Assembly: GCA_947179485.1 (NCBI GenBank)
Contig: OX359249.1
Coordinates: 34,086,250 to 34,150,249, forward strand
DNA: 64,000 nucleotides
Source of the DNA: Allacma fusca
Lineage: Eukaryota > Arthropoda > Collembola > Symphypleona > Sminthuridae
Direction of reading: 5' to 3'
Shown here: positions 1 to 11,125 of the stretch, piece by piece
How positions within the stretch are numbered: the first letter of the stretch is position 1
Layout of the letters: each line of letters starts with the position of its first letter
The notes under the pieces: generated by a model
Database searches by the model: none
Told to the model about the DNA's origin: nothing
What the model saw: only the letters and a program-made list of their open reading frames with translations
Translations under genes and position numbers: made by a program

Positions 1-292
1 TAAGTTAAGACATCCAACTTGTACATTAGTTTTTAGATTAGTGCCTCAATGTGTCCGCTGTAGCAATGATTTTCCTTGAAAGGGTTCAATATTACCAATC
101 TGTTGTTCACATTGCCCCAAAATATTCCCTTACCATTAGATGCACTTCCTTTTGTTTCTTTACACATGACCTAATCAATTAGTTCGTCATATTTCTGTAA
201 GCTCGCCCAACTGGGTATGGGATGATTTCAATATATGTTGAGGATGACTCCCGAAATGTAAATCTTCACAGAATTTATGTTACTATGTTTAG
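1..292. other. Upstream intron of the ferritin gene, no exon seen
   Basis: No convincing coding exon is visible. The first ferritin exon in the window opens with an acceptor AG at 291-292 and begins inside a codon, so this stretch is most simply the end of an upstream intron. The exon with the start codon and signal peptide should lie left of the window. Confidence 0.6.
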
Positions 293-1257
293 GTACTACC
301 GGCCTTGGAGACAAAGATTTCGACCTTCTCAACATGGAAGACGCTTGCAGTGTCGAATTAAAGCTGCAGATTAAAAAAGAATTTCAAGCCTCGATTACTT
401 ACATGGCAATGGTATGCATAATTTTGTAAATACTGCACGAGGCTGCTATGGTATCATAAGCAGAGGCTTTGAAGAGTGCAGCACTCTGAGTGCTTAATTA
501 CTGCTGAACAGATGAGCTTTTGAATTTTGGTGCAGGAACGCTTCAGCGTGTCTAATTTTAAGACAACTAAAAATTATCTCTGGATGTGTTACACTTTCTA
601 TTTTTATTATTGATTTGTATAGGGTGCTCATTTTAGCAGTGAAGCACATTTCCGTCCTGGTTTGGCGAAATTTTTCATCCATAGTGCCACAGAGGAGCGA
701 ACACATGCCAAAAAAATCGTGCAATTTTTACTTTTGAGAGGAGTTCCCATTGGTGAAGCAGCACTTCCTCCTATAGTGAGTTTCCGTAAATATTTTTGAT
801 TACATTCAATCTTAATCCACAAAATTCATGACATGGCTAATGTTTTCTCAATCATCCCAAAAGCTTCTTCCAAATAACAACGGAGTTGCGCAAGTAACAT
901 GGGAGTCGGCAGAGGAAGCTTTAGAGCAAGCTTACCGTTTAGAGGAATCCGTTACAAAGAGCATTGAAAATATTGTCAAACAGTGTGAAAAAGGAAATGC
1001 GGAAAACGGAAAAAATGATTATCACGTAAGTGATAAAAATCGATATCTTATTCATTAAAACGATTCTAACACGACATACTCACTGATTACTTGATATTCT
1101 TTTTAATAAATAGGCAGTGGATTACCTAACTGGCGAATTCTTGGCTGAGCAACACGAGGGACTTCGTACTATTGCTGAATATATCACATCATTGAAGAGG
1201 ATGGGCAAGGGAGCCTTAGGCGAAGTCTTGTTTGACAAGACTTTGTTGAAAGACTAA
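293..1257 (+). CDS. Fer1HCH: Ferritin heavy-chain-like subunit (5' partial)
   Basis: Iron-storage ferritin subunit; insect ferritins of this kind enter the secretory pathway. Exons are 293-411, 623-775, 864-1025 and 1114-1257 (stop TAA at 1255-1257). They give 191 residues after a partial first codon, and all junctions are in phase. By alignment from memory with H-type ferritin, all seven ferroxidase ligands are present: the E and Y seven residues apart in helix A (KEFQASITY), both E and the H of EERTH, the E of RLEESV and the Q of AEQ. This points to the catalytic heavy chain rather than the insect light chain. The conserved C-terminal half includes DYHAVDYLTGEFLAEQ. The first exon with start and signal peptide is outside the window, so an iron-responsive element could not be examined. 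The gene converges on insulin-degrading enzyme. Confidence 0.92.
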
Positions 1258-1454
1258 TTTTCTCAATTACTTCACAATTACAGCTAAATTCATCGGTGAA
1301 ACTCTTCATTCGTCTTAAAACTGTGCCTTAAATAATTTTCCATCACCATAATTGTCATTGTTAGTATGTTATGTGTATCATTGAGTTTGCTGTTCATCTT
1401 ATTCTATAGTGGTCTGCAACGTAACTTTTTCCGGTTCATAATATTATTCATTTA

Positions 1455-1460
1455 AATAAA
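1455..1460 (+). terminator. Poly(A) signal AATAAA of ferritin
   Basis: A canonical AATAAA lies about 200 bases after the ferritin stop codon. It is the first such hexamer downstream, so it is the likely cleavage signal. Confidence 0.6.
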
Positions 1461-1651
1461 AACTGTACAACCTAAGATAGCATTAAACAAACCTATACCT
1501 ACATTTCTGAGCAGCAAAACGGCGATTCAAAATTAAATAATAAAATTAATTCTGATTGGCACTTGAGTACAAAATATGCAAACACATACTACACGTTTGT
1601 GGCTATGCTTGATCTAGTAGTTAACAACCAATACACGTTCAGAGATGTTTT

Positions 1652-1657
1652 TTTATT
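1652..1657 (-). terminator. Poly(A) signal AATAAA of IDE
   Basis: Minus-strand AATAAA (TTTATT on the plus strand), about 90 bases beyond the IDE stop codon at 1747-1749. This is a suitable position for 3' end formation. Confidence 0.5.
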
Positions 1658-1746
1658 CTTCCACCTGCATGTTAAAAAAACTAATACAGAATTCATTAGT
1701 CTGTGCAAACATGGAAATAAAATCGCTCGCAGTAACAAGTTTTGAA

Positions 1747-4700
1747 TTACAACTTCGATTTAGACGGTGCAAGAAAACTTGGAATTCGTAAGAAAGGTTT
1801 CGCTGTAGGGAAAAGGGGTAGGTGTGTCTTCCATTCAGTAGGATCTTCAATTGCAATTTGCTATATACACAAAAGGAAAAAATTACATTAGTATTTCACT
1901 TCAAAAGCGTATATGACCGCCAATTCAATAAAACCCGACTGAATTATTATTTTAAGTTTATATCTTACGTCCTCAGGATAATCCCCATCCCCTTTCTGAG
2001 CATCGACTTCATTGATATTCACACCGGCTCCACCTTCTATCATTGAAGTTACATGAACGGCAAGCCGCCGTCTTTGTGGTGCACTTGGACCAAACGTCTC
2101 CTGTAAAAGTGGAATATGAAATATCAGCCGTATAGCCAACTCATCTGAGTTTCCTCCAAAAGTTAGGTGTTAGATCAAAATAAGGAAAAAACTTACGTCA
2201 AAATATTGGATGATTTCTTGCAGAGTCAGTTGGTCCAAAGCAGCAATTTCAATATCCTGACGTTCAAAATTATATTGCTGACTTACAATTTCTGACCACA
2301 GGGTGCTTGCTCTATCCTTCAACTTCTTCGGTTTTTCGGCTTTTCGTATGCGCAAGGCAAACCGATGCTGCAAAAACTCCTCTTCAGTCAAAGCATGGAG
2401 CAAATCCTGGATTCAAAATTCAAAACATGAAGGTTTGAGGGTGATGATACTTCAGGAATGACCATGGTTTGATGATTGTCATAAAATTGATTTCATAAAT
2501 ATGGCAATTAACACCGGTGAAATTGTACTAATGAAAAACTTGGTCATACATGGAACGAATTAATGAAATTGTGAATCCGACTTTCCACGTAGGCTGGATG
2601 GCGATCGCTCTGAACAATATACTGAATCCCCTGGGTTCCGCTTGCTCTCCTCACACCAGTAAAGACAATGTACCCCAGCTGCTCTTGAGTACGTAACTGG
2701 TTAAAGCATGGTTCGTGGGCAATATGTTCCAACAACTCTACAATGACATTATTCTTAGTGTCCTGAAGGCCTGCTTGAAACAGCACAGCGACGCACGAGC
2801 TTAAATGAGAATGATGCTCCGACTTGAAGATACAGTTGGATCCTAAGGGTAACCATATTATAACTGTAACTCATATACTAACTGATGAACAATGCTGAAA
2901 CCACAATATGTTATACCTGTCGGGAGTTCAACTTCACGTAGGAGTACAGCTTGTGAGGCCAGTATCGGTTGTGATCCAATGGCCTCATAAAAGCTTTGGC
3001 ATTTGTTAACTAACTCCAACGACTCCTAATTTAGCATGATAAGTATTAATTTTTTGTTCAGAATAAAAATTAGCGTGTAGTAGATAGCAATACCAAATCG
3101 TCATTGAAGAGGCAAAATGGTTTTCATGCTATATTTTTGTACAGCATGTTGACAATTTTGCCTCTTTAGCGACGAAATGTTCTTTCTCTTACTTGGGTTG
3201 TGAGGTTTCCGAAAAGCAGCCATTCAAGCTTTAACTTCGACACGAATTCTTGCGCGTATGAAATAACCTTTTCAAGTGTAACATCTAAAATTTCACAAAG
3301 CAAACTACTCAAAACACAATAAAAATAGTAATAGAATAAATGACAAAGGGGTAGGTAGAAAAAATAGTCTTCTCTACACTATTGCAAATAAGATTATTGC
3401 CTTCAAAATTCTCACGTAAAACTTAAATCACCTTTCATTGCTTCAAGAAGTTCTTCGTTTGTCCATCGTTTTTCTCTCAATAGTGTAGTCATGTGGTACC
3501 TTATTACATGAATACAATCACAATTTTATTTTAAAAATTAACAAGACATATGTACAAACAATAGTTAAAACAAGACACAGAGTAATTTATAAATAAACCT
3601 ACGTTGCATGTGAGTACGGTTGATTGTCTTTCCAATTTCGGAGAGTTCTGGCAACAAAATTAAAATTATTACTGCAATCTTAATGTCATAATGGCGTAGA
3701 TTTACAAAATAGTTTTACCTAACCTGATTTGCTGTTCTTTAATGACATCAAAACGATCCTGCTTGAAAGAAAAGTTTACAAGCTTTTTGAGTACAGTTTC
3801 CAACAAGACTCCAAGTTTTTGATCATATCCACTTACAAGAACCTATGTAATTATAAACTATAAGTTGCTACATAGGAAGTGAAAAACACGTAGAAATTTT
3901 GTCCCGCTCATTTCGTTTATTGACACGAATGAATTTTGAATAAATATAATACCTCATGACCATAAATGGTTTCTGTAATCTGGTAATAAAGTCCAGCGAC
4001 ACTTGCAGAGTAAGAATATTCAGTTAATGCGTCCTTCACGGCTTCGACCATCATGTAATTTAGATTGGAGTTTAAAGGGTCGACTAGTGGAAGTGCGCTG
4101 TTTTCAGAATTATTTCTCAAATTATATGACCAAAATAAAATACACATCTGAAACAATAATTAACAAAAGTCACCTATGTGATTCCAATCGAACAACGGCT
4201 TTGGGTAACTTAAACTCATTGTCTTGCAAAAACCAAACACGACTAAAAGGTGTGTTTAAAAGAATCCTGGGTGTGATGCTAGTCTAAAATACACATTAAG
4301 TTAAATTGACTGAATTGATGTAAACTGAAATTTGAGATAGTAAAAATAGATTGAATTTTTAAATGTCATTACATTTTCGTCACGTGTCTTTAGATCAAAA
4401 ACAGTCGGTATAAATGCATTCGGCGACGGTAGTTTAAGGTCAGGATGAGGTTCACAATTTTCCCATCTCTAAATCAACACAAAATTAAATGGTGACTGAT
4501 TTAAACATGCCAAATGATATTTATTTATTTTACGTCAAATTGATATATGAGTCATCTTACTTGCAAGGCTTTGGAATCGATAGACTCTAGGTTGTACTTT
4601 ACACCATACCACGCTTCGGACAGACTGCACTGTGGTTCCATGTCTTTGGATGTTACAGTAATTCTACGAACGTTATAGTTTACATGAAACATAGTCAAAA

Positions 4701-7007
4701 TACCCTTATACCGACCATTGTACGAAATCACCCAGCGTCGCAGAATTATAAATCATTAGAAGATAAAGTGCATTTAATTTTTACCGGCAATTGCTTGGGA
4801 CTAAGTGACTTAAAACATTATTTATAAGCTGCTCGTTATAGTCACTTAAGATATATCCAGCGCTTAGTGCGTCTTCAAGTGGATAATCCTAACAACCAAT
4901 ATAAAAAATCAAAATTAAAATTTAGATTAACATCAAATACAAGGTGCCAATGAAACCTACTTTCCCAGAATATTACCTGCATTATCGATGTTAAATTCGA
5001 AACAAATGACTGTGGGCGTTGCTTATCTTTAAATCTGAAGATCACTGCGTTGACATCCCGCATTTCCTCCCATATCCATTTCTGAGGTCCTTTGGTTGTC
5101 AACATTTTTAAATACTAAAGCACATAAAGAAAAGTTAAATATTAAAAGAAGCATTACATAAAGAAACTCTTAAAATCAATGCTAGCCATTGTATTATTTA
5201 TTAATTCAGTAACCAACCTGGAAAACATGATCAACGATGTCGTCCACGTGCTTCAAACCTTTCAAGAGAACATATATTAAGCAAATAAGTTTATTAAGTA
5301 CACGTTAGTTCGAGTTAGAAATTAGTTACCTTCTGGTGTAAGATCAACTGCTAGTTTATACGTTCCAAATCCTCGGGCGGGAATACTGTTGGCTGTTTCC
5401 AAAGCATTTACCCAATTTCGGGCTTTCAGAAGGCTCAACAAACTTCCTTCGCCTTCATGGCCAAGCAAATGACTCACGTAGCCATCAGCCTAAAAACAAA
5501 TTGCATCTATTTGCTCATTCGAGATTTCCATGAAGATGTAGTCATGTTAGTGAGCGTAAAATGTACGGTTGATCATCTTAAAATGATAAAAAGGAAACAG
5601 CACTTACTGAAGATTTATAACTTTTGGTATAATCTGGCACAGGAAATAACATTGTGAGATACCTCACATCCTTTATAGGGACAACTGAGAGTCGTTTCTG
5701 CAACTGTTCCGATGTGTAAGGGCTTTCTTCCCAGCGCGGTAGAGGTATATCAAAATTTTTAACTTCACAAAACATTTTTTCTACCATTACTTGCAGATCG
5801 TCAAGGGTTTCCTTTCCAAGAACCGCCAAACTCATGATGTTAGATGAGTAGTACTGTCTGTGGTACTCTTTCAAAGACGAACATACATCTATCCCATTTT
5901 TTCTAGTATCGTCCCATAGAGTTTTCCGATTTCCTAGAATACGTATTTAAATTTAAGGAAATTTGTAGATACATAATTTGCCATCCCAGCCAGAATGAAC
6001 TCTACTCACGACCCAGCATATCTATCAGTAGAAAAAAATACTTTACCTGTTGCAAATCTAGAGTACGGGTGCTGTAATAAAATAAGAAAACAAAAATTAT
6101 TCATAAAGTTCAACATGGTCGGGCAATTTAAAATCATAGAAATAAAGCTACGTTTTTATTGGCTGTTGAGAGTTCCAGCTGATGACTTCTCCACGCATCC
6201 ACAGGAATGTTCTTTTCGTGCTCACTATGGACAGCATTAATTTCTCTTTCTGTGGCGGATTCCGTAAACAAGGGGCTTATGAAAAACTGCGCGAAACTAT
6301 ATTCACAATATCTCAAATTAGCCCAATAAATATTGTCATGCATGCTAAATCACTTCTGCCTACCGATCTAGTGTAGACTCCAATGCTTCCGGAGCAACAT
6401 CGAAGTAATAGTTCGTATGATCCCGAGCTGTGTACGCATTGGAGGATCCACCATTTTCAGCAAGGAATTTGGAATAATCGTTTTCAACCGGATATTTTTT
6501 TGTTCCAAGGAACAACATATGCTCACAAAAGTGAGCAAGACCCGGCACATTTTCCGGATCATTCATACTTCCTATCCAACAAATAATCAAACAAATATCA
6601 ATTTACTAAATTCAATACAGCCAACCCCCTACCATACAAACATATTTATACTAATAATTATTTATAGCATACCAGCTGCCACGGACAGCGACGCTGCAGA
6701 TTTATCTGTCGTGCTATCACTACAACATAGTACTTTGAGCTTATTACTAAGAAGTAAGGCCCGGTACTCCCTGGTGTCTAAAGGTGACTTTACAACCGGT
6801 GGCAGAACTTGTGACATTATTCCGGATGGATTTGTCTTCAAAGAAAATGAACTTGCAAGCCTGTTCGAAAAAAAAAACTATTACAATATACAACTTAGTC
6901 CACACGAAGGCTACTGCCTCAAAATTTGTCAGTCAACCTTACCTTGACACTACAAGCAAATGTGGAGCAGGCTTGAATCCTACAAGTTTTTTTAGAAATA
7001 TAGCCAT
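1747..7007 (-). CDS. Ide: Insulin-degrading enzyme (insulysin), complete
   Basis: M16A zinc metalloprotease that degrades insulin and other small peptides. Coding exons in transcript order: 7007-6943, 6860-6673, 6571-6364, 6296-6152, 6071-6047, 5933-5608, 5489-5330, 5258-5218, 5114-4977, 4888-4785, 4663-4561, 4468-4373, 4283-4174, 4097-3953, 3842-3724, 3647-3603, 3499-3432, 3284-3193, 3025-2917, 2842-2550, 2406-2197, 2100-1969, 1860-1747. All junctions are GT-AG and in phase. The total is 3036 bases, 1011 residues; human IDE is 1019. The inverted zinc motif HFCEH is at residues 98-102, and the third ligand lies in the [10 protein letters not shown] block. Met1 starts a basic, mitochondrial-type presequence. 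Met37 (MSQVL) matches the position of the cytosolic start in human IDE. The protein ends in SKL. Exon 5 is only 25 bases. An intronless read-through after 1969 would give a spurious C-terminus; the spliced last exon contains DPTEWK..LPLF, which matches the family. Confidence 0.97.
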
Positions 7008-10000
7008 TCAACGAGAAAGAAAAAGGGAAGTGTGCCGGTTATTATTCAACCAATTCAGCTTACGAAGAAATTCCAAGGAATTCTAGGTGAAATGATAACC
7101 CTGAATGAAATCCTCTGACTTACCTCTAATTGACTAATCAGCTACAAATGATCGGTGTCACCCAGTCACAGAATAAATTATGTCATAAATTACTTTCGAA
7201 ATACTACTTTCAAATCAGTGATCATTGGCGTATCCACTGACGAACATTAATTAAACCCACTAAACTAACAATAACTACACACGTTGAAGTAACTTCCAAC
7301 CAGTCTATTAATCCCGTGGTGTCAATCCCTTGAAAGAAGTCATAAACAAATTGACACCCGTCACAAACAAAATCAAAATTCACGAAATAAGAAATCAACT
7401 AACACTACATACATACTTAGTTGTACGATGACACGTGCCAACCCACACAAGTCTACAAAGTTCCACTGTCACTTTGTATTGTATAATTAAAATTTAGCCT
7501 AATACAAGCAAGACTACAATTTCAATACACAATCCTCATTGACAGTTTCGAAGAAACATTCTCTCTGGTTAATACTAATAGTCGTTAAGTCTCAAAGTGT
7601 CATAAAATGATATAAGAACAATGCAAAAATTCTAACCTTCAAAAGTACAATTCACTTCAAACAGTTCAAATACAATCCGGCAACAGAAATGGAATCACCG
7701 CAATATTTAATGGCACACGTCAGAAATAGACATTAATCTACTATCTAATTAATGACTTTCGATTTCCGAGTGCTCTCACAATTTAAGCACCTACACCAAA
7801 TTATACAACTGCCCTGCTGAGAAATACCTGATCAAAAGTAAAAAGTAATGCAGACACACGGAAGGTAATCAATGTAAATCCTCTTGTGGATTTTTCAGCA
7901 TACGACTTTTGGGAACATCATCTCTGCAGGCCTAACTTTACATGTACATACGCGGCACGGATCGTTCCAGGATGTTTATTTAAAGGAGAGCGCGTTCCTC
8001 GTCTACTCGCATGAAATAACACCACGTGCCTTCCAGTTACAGTGGCACGGGGGCAGTTCCAGTGGCATTGAAGGAGCGGCTCTCCCAACAGCCCTTTGGC
8101 TCTCCTTGTACTTAAAGTAAATTTTGTTGATTGTGTTGGAACTTGGAACATTTTTATTTTAACCCCTGGAGTCCTGCAGCGATAAAATTTCACTTTGCCC
8201 CAAATTTTTCATCCTTGTAATTCTAGAAGACAGTGCAGTTGCATACCCCCTCAAAGCGTCCACGGGCCAATCCCAAGCCCTCATTCGGGATTGAATCGAA
8301 TCCGGGAATTTTAAAATATGATGGTCAAAAATAAATAGTTTGATCGAAGAAGCTACTTTGCTCAATTACGTTTACACTCATACAGGTTCAGAATTTTTTA
8401 ATAGTGATTTTGTGCGTAAATTTTGGGTTTTTAATATGTAACCTGGGTTTGACTAGAAGTTAAATTCTCAAATATCAACAATTTGCCATTCTTGACGTGA
8501 ACGGTGTTGAAATTTTAAGGTAATTTATTTGATTATGAAAAAAAATTCAATGCTTTGATATGGTACTCTGACAATCATCTGAGTCTGTTTGTTTACTTTA
8601 AGTAAACTTTAATCTTAAAGTTTTGTTTGTAGTTTATTTGTTGTATTATTCGGTGTATTTAAATACGTAGTTGGCAATCATATGACGGGGAGCTCATGAA
8701 GAATTTGGTTGAAAGTGTACTAATTTGTAGTGTTTGTCGTGGTTTGTTCGGTTTTTATGAATGTTTGATGGTGTCAAGGTACATATTTGACAGGCATGGA
8801 CATCTCATGACTTGAGGGAGTGAGGCGGATCAAAATAATGTACTGCGTTCTTAAGAACTTTTCGGGTTGGTTGGATTATTGTATCCCTGTGATGGATAAG
8901 GGTTAAGAGGTCTCCCTGTCCCACTTTCCCGGAGATAAATGGAGCTTTAAGACCTAGATATTATTGGATGTTATTAAGCAAACAATTAAGATTTTGAAGG
9001 TTGAAGGTGGGGATAATTCTTTAGGGAGCGTTCCGGTAACCTCGTCGCCGAAGTTTCATGTGGTCTTGACATGGCTTAGTTTCAAAGGTTCTTGTGTTCA
9101 TTTCTGGAAGAATTCAACGGATCTTGGGGTGGCTTGGGCTGACTGATTCTGATTTAGTAGGCAGAACTAAGGGGAGTACTATCGCTGTGGATGTGGAGCA
9201 TTGTTACTGCTAGTTTTAGATTTTAATCACTTAGCAGTTGCCACCTTGAGCTGATTGAAAAGCTAATATGGTTAGTGGTAGTGAGGTATGCTTAAAAAGT
9301 AATAGTTAGAATATATATTATTTTGATGGGTAGGCTTTTAGCAAGTTGTTGCTAATTAGATGACAGTGGGATTTTATTAGGAGGAGAGAAATGCCATTTA
9401 GAAATTTGGGAGGGCGTCTTGAATCTTCCTTTGGACTGAAATGTGGGTTAGAAATGGAGGATGAAGGCAAAGTTAAAATGATTTAATGTTGACTGAATAA
9501 TGAACTGGTAATTTATAGGTACAAGTTTATTTTATTAACCTCAGATTACAACTTTTGTGTGATCATCAATGAATAAGCAACCCTTCAGTAACGTATTCAA
9601 ACTTTAACTGGCGATTCCCAGCTGAAACTCCCAAGATCTTAGCACATTTCTTGTGTGAAGCATTTATTATTAAATATATAAGCACTACTTGATTAGGTAT
9701 GGTTTGAAAGAGTGTTTAGGGCTGATCAAATGGTGGCATGTGATATCGCGTGAGAAGATGGGAGACAAGAAAGAACTACGAGTACTTGTTACTTTTAAAA
9801 GTGAAGCATGAAGTAGTAAATCTTTTTTTTTTATAGCGGGTCAAAAAGAATAATTTAAGTACATACTATTATTTATCGTGACACATACATTACATAGTTA
9901 GTGCTCAGTATCTGAGTAATTAATATGTAAGATATTAATATGTATCCGCACGTGGTGAGGAGATAAGTCTGTAGCTTGAGATTGAATGCGGGTACTGAAT

Positions 10001-11125
10001 TGTCCTTAAATGTTTGGATGAGTTTGTGTAATAAGTAGAAGGTGTAATCAGATTTTCGTAATATGTATGTATTTACAAAAACAGATCTAGGGCAAGCTTG
10101 CAGTGTTCCGTAGTACTACTTGTAAGTATTGAGAAAGCGCCTAATATAAGATGTGATATCTAGCTTTTTCCGAAGGATTGATGTTTTTATAATATGTTAG
10201 TATTAATATTAGTAGTATTAATCTCTAGAACCTACTTATAGAGTATCTTATTGTAGCTTTGAAAATTCTGAGAAATGACAATTTTGAAATTGATTATAAG
10301 AAGTCTTACAGTGTTGAGTAAAGTGATGTCCTGATACTTTTACATTCATTACTAGAAGACTTGCCTAGAGAACAAATCTTAGAATGAATTTCGAACTACG
10401 CCAATCATTATTAAATTAGTCTGGTCCAGTAAATTTTTAGTTGTCCTGCCAAAGTCGAAACTATATTTTCCGTTGAATCTGATAACGAGTCCAGTGTTTG
10501 ATACAGATCCTGCATGTGTAAACTTCTGTACACTCGTGTTCTTGTATGTGATCATGTGACGTCCAGAATTAGTATTTATAATTTAATTTCCGCTATCCAG
10601 ATTTTCTCTTATTTTGCATATTTCAGCAGCGTCTGAGATTCAAAAGATATAAGACATGTACTCATAAGTGGCATACAAAATGCAATGGTTTAAACACTTG
10701 GAAAGGTGTCATTATAGGTCGTGTTTGTACTAGTAGTGTTGGGAGATCTAACGTGTAGTTGGATTATGTGTATGATTGTGTTCGGATTGAGGAGTGTATT
10801 TAGTGAATGATTATGACGTAGCTCATGTAATTGTAGACTAATGATCTACAAGAACGAACTACCTTCCCGTCCACACAAAACTTATCAAACTTTTCTCAGA
10901 TCGCCTCAAATATTTTCTTCTGCAAGAAAATAAACTTTCTCTTATCCCATTCAATTGATCCATCCAATCAAATGATGAGTTTAAGTATCATAATAAATGG
11001 TTATTAAGTTACGAATCAATTTCTGGAAAAGCTTATTTCGCCAGTAAAATATCTTTAAACTGTAATATTAACATTAGAATTCCATGAAAATTAACTCTAA
11101 TGGGAGATCTCATTAAATCTTAAAA
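7008..11125. other. Intergenic region upstream of IDE, no gene recognised
   Basis: About 4.1 kb between the IDE start codon and the SPATA1 stop codon, both genes on the minus strand. It should contain the IDE promoter and 5' UTR and the SPATA1 3' UTR. It is mostly AT-rich with scattered stops. The exception is a GC-richer patch at about 7900-8120, open in both orientations but without family resemblance. A perfect small palindrome with GTTTACTT arms lies near 8597-8613. Confidence 0.5.

Larger units (their letters stand above)
1258..1746. other. Convergent 3' untranslated regions of ferritin and IDE
   Basis: Non-coding. It holds the ferritin 3' UTR on the plus strand and the insulin-degrading-enzyme 3' UTR on the minus strand. 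The small open frames here do not resemble proteins. Confidence 0.6.

Noticed and set aside
1888-1968. C-terminal extension of IDE read without splicing
   Set aside because: A strong donor (GAC|GTAAGA) sits at 1968, and the spliced exon 1860-1747 restores the conserved IDE C-terminus.
6417-6947. Plus-strand open frame of 176 residues
   Set aside because: It lies antisense to three well-supported exons of insulin-degrading enzyme and has no family resemblance.
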